Below, one piece after another: positions 16,161 to 24,398 of a stretch of DNA of 64,000 nucleotides (position 1 is the stretch's first letter; each line of letters begins with the position of its first letter). Both the position numbers and the translations under genes were made by a program. Source of the stretch: Verticiella sediminum (GTDB lineage: Bacteria > Pseudomonadota > Gammaproteobacteria > Burkholderiales > Burkholderiaceae_B); the NCBI RefSeq assembly GCF_007558815.1, contig NZ_VLTJ01000002.1, forward strand, positions 62,001 through 126,000. Direction: 5' to 3'. The notes under the pieces were generated by a model. That model was not told the DNA's origin and made no database searches. It was given only the letters and a program-made list of their open reading frames with translations.

Positions 16161-17552
16161 ATGATGAGCACTTCATTTGAAGAGATCATGCAGGTTCGCG
16201 GCCTGGGGATGCCGGAGCCCGGCGAAGTCACCATCAAGGGGCAGGATCCGGTCTTTCCGAATCCGTTCAAGATCGGCGAGGCTACTGCCAACGCGATCGC
16301 TGCGGTGGGGGTGGCGGTCACCGACATCCAAGAAATGAAAACCGGTCGGCGCCAGAACGTGGAGGTCGATGTGCGCCATGCCGCGGCGACCTGCATCGGT
16401 TCGAAGCTGATACGGACCCGCGGGCCATCCGGAAGCTGGGACCTTTTCTCTACTCGAGAGATGAACCACATGCGAACGCTGACTCATCCTTGGCTTTGCA
16501 AGGACGGGCGCTGGTTCATGCCGCATTTCAATTTGCCTCACCTGCACGATCGAGTGATCGAAGTGCTGAAGTGTGAGTCGAACGCAGAGTCGGTATCCAA
16601 GGCCATCTCGGAATGGGACTCGCTCGATCTCGAGGAGGCCATTGCCGAGGCGGGTGCCTGCGGCTCCGTCGTCCGATCCAATGCGGAGTGGCTCCGGCAC
16701 CCCCATGGCGCCATGCTGGCCAAGCGCCCGGTATTGGAAGTCACCAAAATCGGGGATTCCGATCCTATGCCGTTCAACCCGGACGGTCGCCCCCTGTCGG
16801 GTATTCGAGTCCTTGATCTGACGCGCATTCTGGCCGGCCCGATGGCAGCCAGGACGCTGGCAGAGCACGGGGCCGATGTCCTGATGGTAGCGGCTGAGCG
16901 GCTGCCACAGGTGCCCGAGCACGTCCTGGATACAAGTCACGGCAAGCGCAGTTGTTTCCTGGATTTCGACAAGAGCGAAGATCTTGCGACCATCCGGCAA
17001 CTCATCAAGAGCACGGACGTCTTCAGTCAGGGATACCGGTCCGGGGTCATGGACCACTATGGTCTGAGCCCTGAGCAACTCCATGAAATGCGTCCCGGAA
17101 TTGTCTATATCTCGATCAGTTGCTTCGGATATGGAGGGCCTCTTTCTTCCCGGCGAGGCTGGGAGCAAATCAGCCAGGCCACAACCGGTATCGTGCTGGA
17201 CAGCGGCATGGACAAACCCAAGCTGGCTCCTGCGGCAGTTTGTGATTACACGACCGGCAACCTCGCCGCCTACGGTGCGCTGTTGGCACTGGCGCGACGG
17301 GCCCGCGAAGGCGGCTCTTACCATGTGCGCGTATCACTATGTCAATCCGGCATGTTCCTCTACCGGATGGGCAAGGTGGCCTACGACTTGACCGCCGCCC
17401 TTTCCGAGGCGGAAGTCGAGTCAATATCCATGGTTTCCAATACCGGATATGGCGAGTTGAAACACCTTGCTCCGGTTCTACGCCTGTCGGAAACGCAAGG
17501 TTGTTGGGACAAGCCCGCGCCCAAGCTGGGATCTAGTGCGCCGGCGTGGTGA
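16161..17552 (+). CDS. CaiB/BaiF-related protein with apparently permuted domain order (paralogue)
   Basis: A 463-residue close paralogue of the protein at 12405-13820, collinear over its whole length. The shared N-terminal half contains VTIKGQDPVFPNPFKIGEA, MKTGRRQNVEVDVRHAA and CKDGRWFMPHFN. It is followed by the usual CaiB N-terminal part LSGIRVLDLTRILAGPM and ends with ARRAREGGSYHVRVSLCQSG. RGWEQISQ again puts Glu at the expected Asp position. Two copies with the same order show that the architecture is not a cloning or sequence accident. Start choice: tandem ATG codons at 16161/16164 after AAGG. Third gene of the Ldh2-Bug operon. Confidence 0.75.
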   Translation: MMSTSFEEIMQVRGLGMPEPGEVTIKGQDPVFPNPFKIGEATANAIAAVGVAVTDIQEMKTGRRQNVEVDVRHAAATCIGSKLIRTRGPSGSWDLFSTREMNHMRTLTHPWLCKDGRWFMPHFNLPHLHDRVIEVLKCESNAESVSKAISEWDSLDLEEAIAEAGACGSVVRSNAEWLRHPHGAMLAKRPVLEVTKIGDSDPMPFNPDGRPLSGIRVLDLTRILAGPMAARTLAEHGADVLMVAAERLPQVPEHVLDTSHGKRSCFLDFDKSEDLATIRQLIKSTDVFSQGYRSGVMDHYGLSPEQLHEMRPGIVYISISCFGYGGPLSSRRGWEQISQATTGIVLDSGMDKPKLAPAAVCDYTTGNLAAYGALLALARRAREGGSYHVRVSLCQSGMFLYRMGKVAYDLTAALSEAEVESISMVSNTGYGELKHLAPVLRLSETQGCWDKPAPKLGSSAPAW

Positions 17553-17670
17553 AAATCGATCAAGGTCCAGACCGAGTTGCGTTGCCTGGGCCTTTCTCGA
17601 AGGGCGGAACTTCTCTGGCACGGTCACGGAATTGCGTCACTGAATGAGAACGACGCGGAGATCGGCGTTT

Positions 17671-18474
17671 TCAGCGGATAGTGAAACGCGAACCGGCGAC
17701 ATTAGGCATCAGCGCTTCAATCTCGCGTACGGCATGTTGAAGGAATGCCAGCGCTTCAAACACGCGCTGACCCTCGAGTCGGTAGCTGACGCTGGAAACG
17801 CTGATGGCTGCCACAGGCATTTTGTTCTCATCCCGTACGCACACAGCTATTGAGCTCACGCCTACCGTTTCGACCACTTCAGTGTGTGCGTAACCTTGCT
17901 GGCGTGTGACCGAGATGCGCGAACGCAGCACCTCTGGCGTGATGCGGGGGTATTTTTCGGCCATGCGCGATGCGTTCGCCAGGCATATGCGTGCAACCTC
18001 GTCGTCGGGTAGCGCGCTGAGCATCGACAGGTTGCCGCAGCCAACGGACAGAGGGCGGCGCTTACCCGGTTCGAGCACGAACGCTTTGATGGGGAAGCCG
18101 CCCTCCTTGCGGTCCAGACAGACACCGTCGAAGCCCGCCCTTTCGCTCAGAAAAACCGTGTCCCCGGTTTGCTCGGCGACCGCCATCAGAAACGGCTGGG
18201 CAATGTCACGCAACTGCACCTTCGGGGCGGCTGCCAAGCCCAGCTCGTAGACGGCTTGGCCTAGAAAGTAACGTTTGCTCTTATGGTCCTGCATCACCAT
18301 TCCCTCGGCCGCCAAACCTTGCAGGATGCGGTGAACGGTTGAGCGTTCGAGCCCTGCATCTCTGCACAGCTCGGTCAGTCGCGCGCCATGCCGATTGTGC
18401 GCGCCCAGCAATCTCAAGAGCACGGTGATGCGCCGGATGATTTGCGTGCCTGGCACGCCGCTTGTCGTTCGCAT
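17671..18474 (-). CDS. IclR-family transcriptional regulator
   Basis: A 267-residue regulator. An N-terminal winged helix-turn-helix (about residues 12-75, with LTELCRDAGLERSTVHRIL as recognition region) is followed by the IclR ligand-binding domain (VQLRDIAQPFLMAVAEQTGDT, FPIKAFVLEPGKRRPL, GVSSIAVCVRDE). IclR proteins sense small aromatic or aliphatic acids and often control the adjacent catabolic operon. It is divergent from the CoA-transferase operon that starts at 18680, across a 205-bp gap with inverted repeats, so it very likely controls that operon and itself. Two motifs of this gap also occur before the Bug gene at 9872. Confidence 0.9.
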   Translation of the reverse strand: MRTTSGVPGTQIIRRITVLLRLLGAHNRHGARLTELCRDAGLERSTVHRILQGLAAEGMVMQDHKSKRYFLGQAVYELGLAAAPKVQLRDIAQPFLMAVAEQTGDTVFLSERAGFDGVCLDRKEGGFPIKAFVLEPGKRRPLSVGCGNLSMLSALPDDEVARICLANASRMAEKYPRITPEVLRSRISVTRQQGYAHTEVVETVGVSSIAVCVRDENKMPVAAISVSSVSYRLEGQRVFEALAFLQHAVREIEALMPNVAGSRFTIR

Positions 18475-18484
18475 GGATTTCCCA

Positions 18485-18577
18485 TTATATGGAACCGAAT
18501 TTTAACCTGAGCTATTTGAACCCAGGAGACTTGGGAATAAAGTCTCTCATAGATTCTTAACGTTCCACTTTGTGAAC
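18485..18577. promoter_or_regulatory. Divergent control region between iclR-type gene and CoA-transferase operon
   Basis: It contains CTATTTGAAC (18512-18521) and the inverted repeat GTTCCACTTTGTGAAC (18562-18577), whose left arm extends to AACGTTC. On the minus strand TATAAT at about 18484-18489 may be the -10 of the regulator gene. Both plus-strand motifs recur at 9751-9790. Confidence 0.5.
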
Positions 18578-18679
18578 TTGCATGAGGGCCTGAAATCGTG
18601 AAATTTTTTTTGTTCGCATGCCGACTGGCAGCATGCCGGTTCCGACCATGATGTGTCGATGAAAGCCCAAGAGATCAAT

Positions 18680-19951
18680 ATGTTCCAGTCATCCACTTCC
18701 GCTGAGCTGCCGGCTGGCGCGCTCGAAGGGTTGCGAGTCATCGAGCTTGCCAGCCCGCTTGGGCACTATTGCGGCAAGATGTTTGCAGAGCTTGGTGCCG
18801 AGGTGATCCTGGTTGAGCCGCCCCATGGTGCCAAAAGCCGAGGCTTTGGTCCTTTTATCGGCGGCCGGCCTGGTGCCACGGACAATGCATCGCATAGCCT
18901 CACCTTCAACTATCTGAACACCAGTAAGCGCGGCATCACGTTGGATCTGAGTGCTCCCGAAGGCGCCGCCACGTTTCGCCGCCTTGTGGCAACGTCGGAC
19001 TTGGTCATCGAGGGCGAGCGCCCAGGCTATCTCGATAGTGTGGGATGTGGCTTTGATGTTTTGACGAAAGGGCGCCCTCAATTGGTGATGACAAGCATCA
19101 CTCCTTTTGGCCAGGATGGCCCCTATGCCCAGCACGAGGCTGATGACCTCGCGGGCATCGCGTCGGGAGGGTTCTTGTATTTGGGTGGCTATCCTGATTC
19201 GCAACCTGTGGGCGCGTGTGCGCAGCAAGGCTATGCCGGCGCCAGCATGTTCGGTGCGGTGTCGTCGATGCTTGCGCTGACACGGGCCGAACTCACCGGC
19301 AAAGGAGATCACGTTGACGTGTCCATGCAGGAGTGCATGGTGCTCGCGATGGAAAACGCAGTGCAGTTCTATGACTTGCAGGGTGTGGTGCGCAAACGCA
19401 GCGCTGGTCGTCAACGCTTCGCCGGCACCGGCGTGTATGCCTGCGTGGATGGCCATATCTACATGATGGCGGGCGGCATCGGAGCCAACCGTTTCTGGAC
19501 ACTCACGTTGCAGTGGCTGAAGGATGAGTCCGTTCCGGGTTTGGAGCGATTGCTGGGCGAAGAATGGACAAGCACCGAATATCTGGAATCGGAAGAGGCC
19601 AAGAGGACCTTCATGGAAGTGTTTGGGAAATGGGCGCTTGGGAAATCCAAGGCATGGCTGTATGCCGAAGGTCAGCGCAGGCATGTGCCGGTGGCAGCGA
19701 TTCAGACGCCAGCCGATCTGGTGGCCAGTGAGCAATTGGCGACTCGAGGCTATTTTGTGGATGTTCAGCATCCGGCGACATCCAAGGCGCTGCGCATGCC
19801 TGGCGCACCTTATCGTCTGGCCGCGACACCTTGGCACCTGAAGGGGCCGGCGCCCACCTTGGGGCAAGACAATGACGCCATATTGGCCGAACTGGGGCTG
19901 CCATCGCAGACGGCAGCAGAACGTCCAACATCGGAGTATCACCCGCTGTGA
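18680..19951 (+). CDS. CaiB/BaiF CoA-transferase, subunit with catalytic Asp (BbsE-like position)
   Basis: A 423-residue family III CoA-transferase. It has LEGLRVIELASPLGHYCGKMF, IEGERPGYLDSVGCGFD, TPFGQDGPYAQ and HEADDLAGIASGG, the last containing the candidate catalytic aspartate (about residue 155). I prefer the ATG at 18680, which has AAGAGAT 8 bp upstream; a GTG at 18653 would add nine residues. The stop overlaps the GTG of the next gene, a second CaiB-type gene lacking that Asp, so the two are probably subunits of a hetero-oligomeric CoA-transferase as in succinyl-CoA:benzylsuccinate CoA-transferase BbsEF. The true substrate is unknown. Confidence 0.83.
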   Translation: MFQSSTSAELPAGALEGLRVIELASPLGHYCGKMFAELGAEVILVEPPHGAKSRGFGPFIGGRPGATDNASHSLTFNYLNTSKRGITLDLSAPEGAATFRRLVATSDLVIEGERPGYLDSVGCGFDVLTKGRPQLVMTSITPFGQDGPYAQHEADDLAGIASGGFLYLGGYPDSQPVGACAQQGYAGASMFGAVSSMLALTRAELTGKGDHVDVSMQECMVLAMENAVQFYDLQGVVRKRSAGRQRFAGTGVYACVDGHIYMMAGGIGANRFWTLTLQWLKDESVPGLERLLGEEWTSTEYLESEEAKRTFMEVFGKWALGKSKAWLYAEGQRRHVPVAAIQTPADLVASEQLATRGYFVDVQHPATSKALRMPGAPYRLAATPWHLKGPAPTLGQDNDAILAELGLPSQTAAERPTSEYHPL

Positions 19952-21183
19952 GCGACACAAACCATTCCGCCCCACCGTTGGCCGGCATTCGGGTGACTGA
20001 TTTCACATGGATAGGCGCAGGTTCATACACCACCAAAATGCTGTCCGATTCAGGTGCCGACGTGGTGAAAATCGAGAGCACGGAGCGCATCGATTCGTTG
20101 CGACTGGCTGCACCCTACAAAGATGGCATCAAGGGCGTCAATCGCAGCGGCTATTTCGCCGATCGCAATTCCGGCAAGCGCAGTCTGACACTCAACATGA
20201 AGCACCCACGTGCGCTGGGGCTGGTGACGCGCCTGATACAGCAGAGCGATGTCATCGCCAACAACTTCACGCCCGGCGTCATGGAACGCTTCGGGCTTGG
20301 CTACGAGACCGTGCGAGCCATCAAGCCCGACATCATCTACCTGGCCATGTCGATGCAAGGCTCGAGCGGCCCGGAAAAAGATTACCTCGGCTACGGCGCC
20401 ACCATGGCGGCTGTCACCGGCATGCAATACATGACTGGCTTGCCGGGTCGAGAGCCGGCGGGCACTGGCACCAATTACCCGGATCATCTTCCCAATCCAT
20501 GCCACGCCACGTTCGCGGTGCTGGCCGCTTTGCGTCACCGGCGCCGCACGGGCCAAGGTCAGTATATCGATCTAGCCCAGACCGAGCCGACGATTGCGCT
20601 GTTGGGGCCGGCTGTGCTTGATTACACCGTCAACGGCGTGAAAGGCTCGCCCAGCGGCAATGCCAGTGCGGACCAGGCTGCGCCGTACGACGCTTTTCCA
20701 TGTGCGGGCGAGGACCGTTGGATCACCATTGGCATCCATTCCGAAACGCAATGGAAAGCCTTGGCAGGCGCGCTCGGCCAGCCTGCATGGATGGACGATT
20801 CACGCTTTGCAACCGCCGCAGGCCGTCGCAAACATGCGGAACCTTTGCGCGAACTGATCTCTTCCGTGACGTTGCAGCGCGACGCAACGGAATTGATGCA
20901 AGCCCTGCAGGCCTGCGGTATAGCCGCTGCAGTGGTCAACACCGCTGCAGACGTGATCGTCGACCCTCAGTTGGTGCACCGAGGCCACTGGCTTACCTTG
21001 AACCATCCGGAAATGGGGCCTTCGCTCTACAACGCTCAGCCTTTTCGCATGAAGCGTGCTCCGTCGAACGTCAAGCAGCCGGCGCCGCTGTTGGGCCAGC
21101 ACACACGCGAGGTCTGTCGTGAACTGCTCGGACTCGATGAGAACGAAATCGAAGTCCTGACTCAGGAAGGTGCGCTGAGTTGA
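19948..21183 (+). CDS. CaiB/BaiF CoA-transferase, partner subunit without the catalytic Asp (BbsF-like position)
   Basis: A 411-residue CaiB-family protein starting at GTG in a GTGA overlap with the previous gene. LAGIRVTDFTWIGAGSYTTKML, NNFTPGVMERFGLGYE and PLLGQHTREVCRELLGL are family features. The catalytic position reads DYLGYGATMAAVTG, with glycine (about residue 150) where active subunits have aspartate. In two-subunit family III transferases one chain can lack this residue, so I infer a heteromer with the upstream gene. Tight coupling of the two genes supports this. Confidence 0.83.
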   Translation: MSDTNHSAPPLAGIRVTDFTWIGAGSYTTKMLSDSGADVVKIESTERIDSLRLAAPYKDGIKGVNRSGYFADRNSGKRSLTLNMKHPRALGLVTRLIQQSDVIANNFTPGVMERFGLGYETVRAIKPDIIYLAMSMQGSSGPEKDYLGYGATMAAVTGMQYMTGLPGREPAGTGTNYPDHLPNPCHATFAVLAALRHRRRTGQGQYIDLAQTEPTIALLGPAVLDYTVNGVKGSPSGNASADQAAPYDAFPCAGEDRWITIGIHSETQWKALAGALGQPAWMDDSRFATAAGRRKHAEPLRELISSVTLQRDATELMQALQACGIAAAVVNTAADVIVDPQLVHRGHWLTLNHPEMGPSLYNAQPFRMKRAPSNVKQPAPLLGQHTREVCRELLGLDENEIEVLTQEGALS

Positions 21184-21223
21184 GCACCGGTTCGAAGATC
21201 ACATATCAACATAGGAAAGTCGG

Positions 21224-22006
21224 ATGGCGAGCGTAGAAATCACGTTGGATGGCCACGTTGCCACCATAGTTCTCAACAGACCGGACTCAATGAATGCGGT
21301 CGATCCGGCGATGCGGGTCGAACTGCATGCGGCCTGGGATCGTATCCGTACCGATCCGCAGATACGCGTCGCGGTGGTGACGGGCGCTGGCGAGAAGGCG
21401 TTTTGCGTGGGCTCGGACCTGAAGCGCACCATGCCCACTTCGGACACGCCGGCCCAGCAGGTCTATGGGGATGTGCGGGGGGCCGGTTCTCTCATCGCCA
21501 ATCTGCGTACCGACAAACCCATGATCGCGGCCATCAACGGCTATGCCATGGGCGGCGGCATGGAGCTGGCCCTGGCCTGCGATATCCGAATTTGCTCGGA
21601 AAACGCACAGTTCGCGTTGTCGGAGGTTCGTGTGGGAAGCATGCCCGGTGCGGGAGGCACCGTTCGCCTGCCCCGTTACATTGGCCGTTCCGACGCCATG
21701 ATGATGCTGCTCACGGGTGAGCGCGTCGACGCGGCTGAAGCACTGCGCGTCGGGCTGGTCAGCCGAGTCCATGCGCAGGCAGAACTGAGTGAAGCAGCCC
21801 AGGCGCTTGCTCAACAGATCGCCGGTAACGCGCCTTTGTCGGTGCGGGCGGTCAAGCGGATGGTGCTGCAGGGGCAGGATATGCCTCTCGATGCCGCCAT
21901 GGATGCCGAACGCAACGCCTTTGGTCTTCTCTATAACAGCGAGGACCGTATCGAAGGCCGTAAAGCCTTCGCCGAGAAGCGTACGCCGCAATTTTCAGGC
22001 CGCTGA
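21224..22006 (+). CDS. Enoyl-CoA hydratase/isomerase family protein
   Basis: A 260-residue crotonase-fold enzyme of beta-oxidation. The oxyanion-hole and active-site segment GYAMGGGMELALACD includes Glu114, and QFALSEVRVG includes Glu134. These align with the two catalytic glutamates of rat enoyl-CoA hydratase (Glu144, Glu164), so hydratase activity is likely. GAGGTVRLPR follows as usual. AGGAAAG lies before the ATG at 21224. It sits between the CoA-transferase pair and the thiolase, the expected place for a hydratase acting on the CoA ester made by the transferase. Confidence 0.9.
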   Translation: MASVEITLDGHVATIVLNRPDSMNAVDPAMRVELHAAWDRIRTDPQIRVAVVTGAGEKAFCVGSDLKRTMPTSDTPAQQVYGDVRGAGSLIANLRTDKPMIAAINGYAMGGGMELALACDIRICSENAQFALSEVRVGSMPGAGGTVRLPRYIGRSDAMMMLLTGERVDAAEALRVGLVSRVHAQAELSEAAQALAQQIAGNAPLSVRAVKRMVLQGQDMPLDAAMDAERNAFGLLYNSEDRIEGRKAFAEKRTPQFSGR

Positions 22007-22033
22007 ATCATTTTTTCTTCTACGTTATCCTCC

Positions 22034-23179
22034 ATGCATCCACTTAAAGATAAAACCGCCATCGCTGGGGTCGGGGCTAGCCGGCAGGGCAAACTACCCG
22101 ATGAAACGCCTGTGACCCTGGCCACAGAGGCGTTCAAGCGCGCTCTAGATGATTGCGGCTTGCAAAAAAACCAGATCGACGGTCTCCTGACCATGCCCGG
22201 TACCGTGTCGCCGGAAGCCGCGCTGAATTACTTGCGCCTGGGCGAAACATTCGGGATCAATCCACGGTACACCGGCAGCAAGAACATGGGTGGCGGCACT
22301 GCGGGAGCACTGCTCCACGAGGCCGCGCTAGCCGTCAATGGCGGATTTGCCAACTATGTCGCGTGTATTTTCAGCGACTGTGCCGCCACGGGCGGCAACA
22401 AGTTCAATCGTGCATCTGGCTGGGGCGATTCCTGGGGCATTTGGGGCTTCATGGCGGCAGCGGCCAACAGTGCGATCACTGCATCGCGGCATATGGCGCT
22501 CTACGGAACAACCAGCCGCCAATTGGGCGAAATCGCGGTGGCTTGCCGTAAACACGCTTCGATGAATCCGGAGGCGGTAATGCGTACGCCCATCACCATC
22601 GAAGACCATCAGAGTTCGCGCTTTATCGTGGAGCCATTGCATCTTCTGGATTGCTGCCTGATCTCCGATGGTGCGGTGTGCATCATTGTCACTACGCCGG
22701 AGCGGGCTCGAGACCTCAAGCAGCCGGTGGTGAATATCTCGGGCATGGGGCAGGCCTATACGACCGAGAACATGGAGCGGGAAGATTGGTGGTATGTGCC
22801 TCATCAGAAGCTTGCCGTTTCCGACGCATACGCCATGGCGGATGTAGGGCCGGCCGACATTGATGTGTGCCAACTCTACGACAACTTCACCAGCAGCGTA
22901 CTGGTTTGGTTCGAACATGCAGGATTCTGCAAAGTTGGAGAGGCCGGCGCTTTTGTGGAGGGCGGGCGTATTCAACTGGGAGGCGAGCTTCCTATCAATA
23001 CCGCAGGGGGCAACCTGTCCGAATCCTATATGGAAGGGTGGCTGCATATCGTTGAAGGTGTTCGCCAGATGCGTGGCGAATGCGGTGTGCGGCAAGTTCC
23101 AGGTGCTGAAGTCTGCCTGGTCACCGGCCGCGGACAGGCACTGAACTGTGCCAACGCAACGATCCTCACCAAAGGCTGA
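22034..23179 (+). CDS. Thiolase-like (SCP2/Ltp-type) protein
   Basis: A 381-residue thiolase-superfamily protein of the lipid-transfer type. IAGVGASRQGKLP, ALDDCGLQKNQIDGLL, NTAGGNLSESYMEGW and DVCQLYDNFTSSVL are characteristic. The usual nucleophile region reads KNMGGGTAGALLHEAAL (from residue 83) with no cysteine, and the terminal GHP-type histidine motif is replaced by SESY. It is therefore not a canonical thiolase. Such proteins act together with a DUF35 zinc-ribbon/OB-fold partner, which is encoded 2 bp downstream. In the bbs pathway the equivalent pair is BbsB/BbsA; Ltp-type aldolases are an alternative. Confidence 0.82.
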   Translation: MHPLKDKTAIAGVGASRQGKLPDETPVTLATEAFKRALDDCGLQKNQIDGLLTMPGTVSPEAALNYLRLGETFGINPRYTGSKNMGGGTAGALLHEAALAVNGGFANYVACIFSDCAATGGNKFNRASGWGDSWGIWGFMAAAANSAITASRHMALYGTTSRQLGEIAVACRKHASMNPEAVMRTPITIEDHQSSRFIVEPLHLLDCCLISDGAVCIIVTTPERARDLKQPVVNISGMGQAYTTENMEREDWWYVPHQKLAVSDAYAMADVGPADIDVCQLYDNFTSSVLVWFEHAGFCKVGEAGAFVEGGRIQLGGELPINTAGGNLSESYMEGWLHIVEGVRQMRGECGVRQVPGAEVCLVTGRGQALNCANATILTKG

Positions 23180-23181
23180 AC

Positions 23182-23610
23182 ATGAGCGCGACTAACGAAT
23201 ATACAAAGCCACTACCCACCATCAGCGATGACAACCGTCCTTTCTGGGAAGCATGCCGCGATCAGCATCTTGCCATGCAGCAGTGCGATAGCTGCAACCA
23301 TATCCGCTTTCCAATCAGCCATTGCTGCCCGCGCTGCCTAAGCACCGATTTTCACTGGCAGCGTCTCAGTGGCAAGGGCACGGTTTTCTCCTACGTTGTG
23401 TTCCATCAGGTCTACAACAGGGCATTCGCACAGGATGTTCCCTACAACGTAGCGCTTGTGCAATTGGATGAGGGACCCCGGATGTACAGTAACGTCGTGG
23501 GTGTTCCCAATGACGCTGTAAAGGTGGGAGATCGCCTTGAAGCGGTGTTCGATCGCGTGACACCGGACATCACCATCCCTCGGTTTCGCTTGGCGGAATC
23601 AAAAGCGTAA
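23182..23610 (+). CDS. DUF35 OB-fold/zinc-ribbon protein, partner of the thiolase-like protein
   Basis: A 142-residue protein. The rubredoxin-like zinc ribbon CDSC...CPRC (Cys35, Cys38, Cys49, Cys52) is followed by an OB-fold of about 75 residues (GKGTVFSYVVFHQVYN, PYNVALVQLDEGPRMYSN). DUF35 proteins bind acyl-CoA substrate and form complexes with SCP2/Ltp-type thiolases or aldolases. The gene starts 2 bp after the thiolase-like stop, so the two are translationally linked. It is the last gene of the five-gene operon that begins at 18680. Confidence 0.88.
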   Translation: MSATNEYTKPLPTISDDNRPFWEACRDQHLAMQQCDSCNHIRFPISHCCPRCLSTDFHWQRLSGKGTVFSYVVFHQVYNRAFAQDVPYNVALVQLDEGPRMYSNVVGVPNDAVKVGDRLEAVFDRVTPDITIPRFRLAESKA

Positions 23611-23999
23611 CGCTGCCGCTGTCGAACTGGCGGCGATGGTTGTGGTCGTCATCGTGTGTGAGGGGCGCATGTGAGCAAACCATCGCCCGCGTTTCTCGCA
23701 GGTAGGGTGGCGCACGAATCTCTGACCGGTTAGCGCGATCGCTTGGCCGGCGCAGGTTTTGTCATATCCGCGAGGCAGAGCATGTGGATCGGCAGCCGCC
23801 AAAGCTGTGTGCCTGCCAGCGATGCTGCTGACTGGTCGCACCCGCACTCGGGACCCGTGCCGTGGTCGAGTACCTCGAAGCACTCGACCACGCAGTGCTC
23901 GAGCAAGCGCTGGCTCGGCGGATCTCGCTGACCGATCCACAGCCACGCCGGACGGGCGCCTCTGTGGACTCCCCCCGAGATGGTGAACAGCTAGGCACC
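23611..23999. other. Intergenic, nothing recognised
   Basis: About 390 bp between the DUF35 gene and the transposase remnant. Open frames on both strands lack recognisable domains. It includes a perfect 9-bp inverted repeat GTCGAGTAC..., with arms around 23865-23895 (TCGAGTACCTCGAAGCACTCGA region), of unknown role. Confidence 0.3.
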
Positions 24000-24107
24000 T
24001 CACGCGGCGGCGTGTCCAGACGCCTCCGGGCTGACGCCACCCAGATGGCTGTGGCGTCGATTGCGCTCGTAGAAGACCTCGATGTAGTCGAAGATATCGG
24101 CCAGGAA
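24000..24107 (-). pseudogene. IS3-family transposase (OrfB) C-terminal remnant
   Basis: On the minus strand the translation reads FLADIFDYIEVFYERNRRHS then HLGGVSPEASGHAAA and a stop. This is the conserved end of IS3-family OrfB transposases (DYIEVFYNRxRRHSxLGxxSP). Only about 36 codons remain; the DDE catalytic core and both terminal inverted repeats are missing. The remnant ends immediately beside the left att repeat of the island, so later recombination or island insertion probably truncated it. Confidence 0.75.
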
Positions 24108-24108
24108 C

Positions 24109-24121
24109 CGTCAGACGTTGA
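24109..24121. repeat. Left island end: 13-bp att core repeat
   Basis: CGTCAGACGTTGA, identical and in the same orientation at 39338-39350, where it covers the last codons and stop of ychF. The two copies bound a 15.2-kb segment with an integrase just inside the right copy. Confidence 0.7.
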
Positions 24122-24214
24122 TCACACGTTTAAACGTTGATCGGTCGGCAAAGGCTTGTGAACACTAGGTTTCGCGGGGAAATCGGGCCACGGCCTTTGC
24201 GGGAATCGCTGGAA

Positions 24215-24235
24215 GTACCCCCAGTTGTACCCCCA
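24215..24235. repeat. Arm-type GTACCCCCA repeats, left end
   Basis: GTACCCCCA occurs at 24215-24223 and 24227-24235, about 100 bp inside the att core, followed by an inverted partial copy (TAGGGGTA). The same 9-mer occurs twice near the right end (39168, 39190). Likely arm-binding sites of the integrase. Confidence 0.6.
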
Positions 24236-24398
24236 TAGGGGTATCGGGATGATAGATCAGTCTGGATGCCGGTGCCAGCGCTGCGCCTGCCGGATAAAAC
24301 GGGTATGGCGCAGACCGCATTGTTGGCTGACGCCTGGAACGGTACGCGATGAGATGCAAGGGAACGGGCCGCTGGGGCCCAGACCTCGGAGAACTCTC

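Noticed and set aside
23762-24140. Small open frames on both strands beside the IS3 remnant
   Set aside because: No domain or ribosome site, and they overlap the transposase remnant, so they are probably non-coding.
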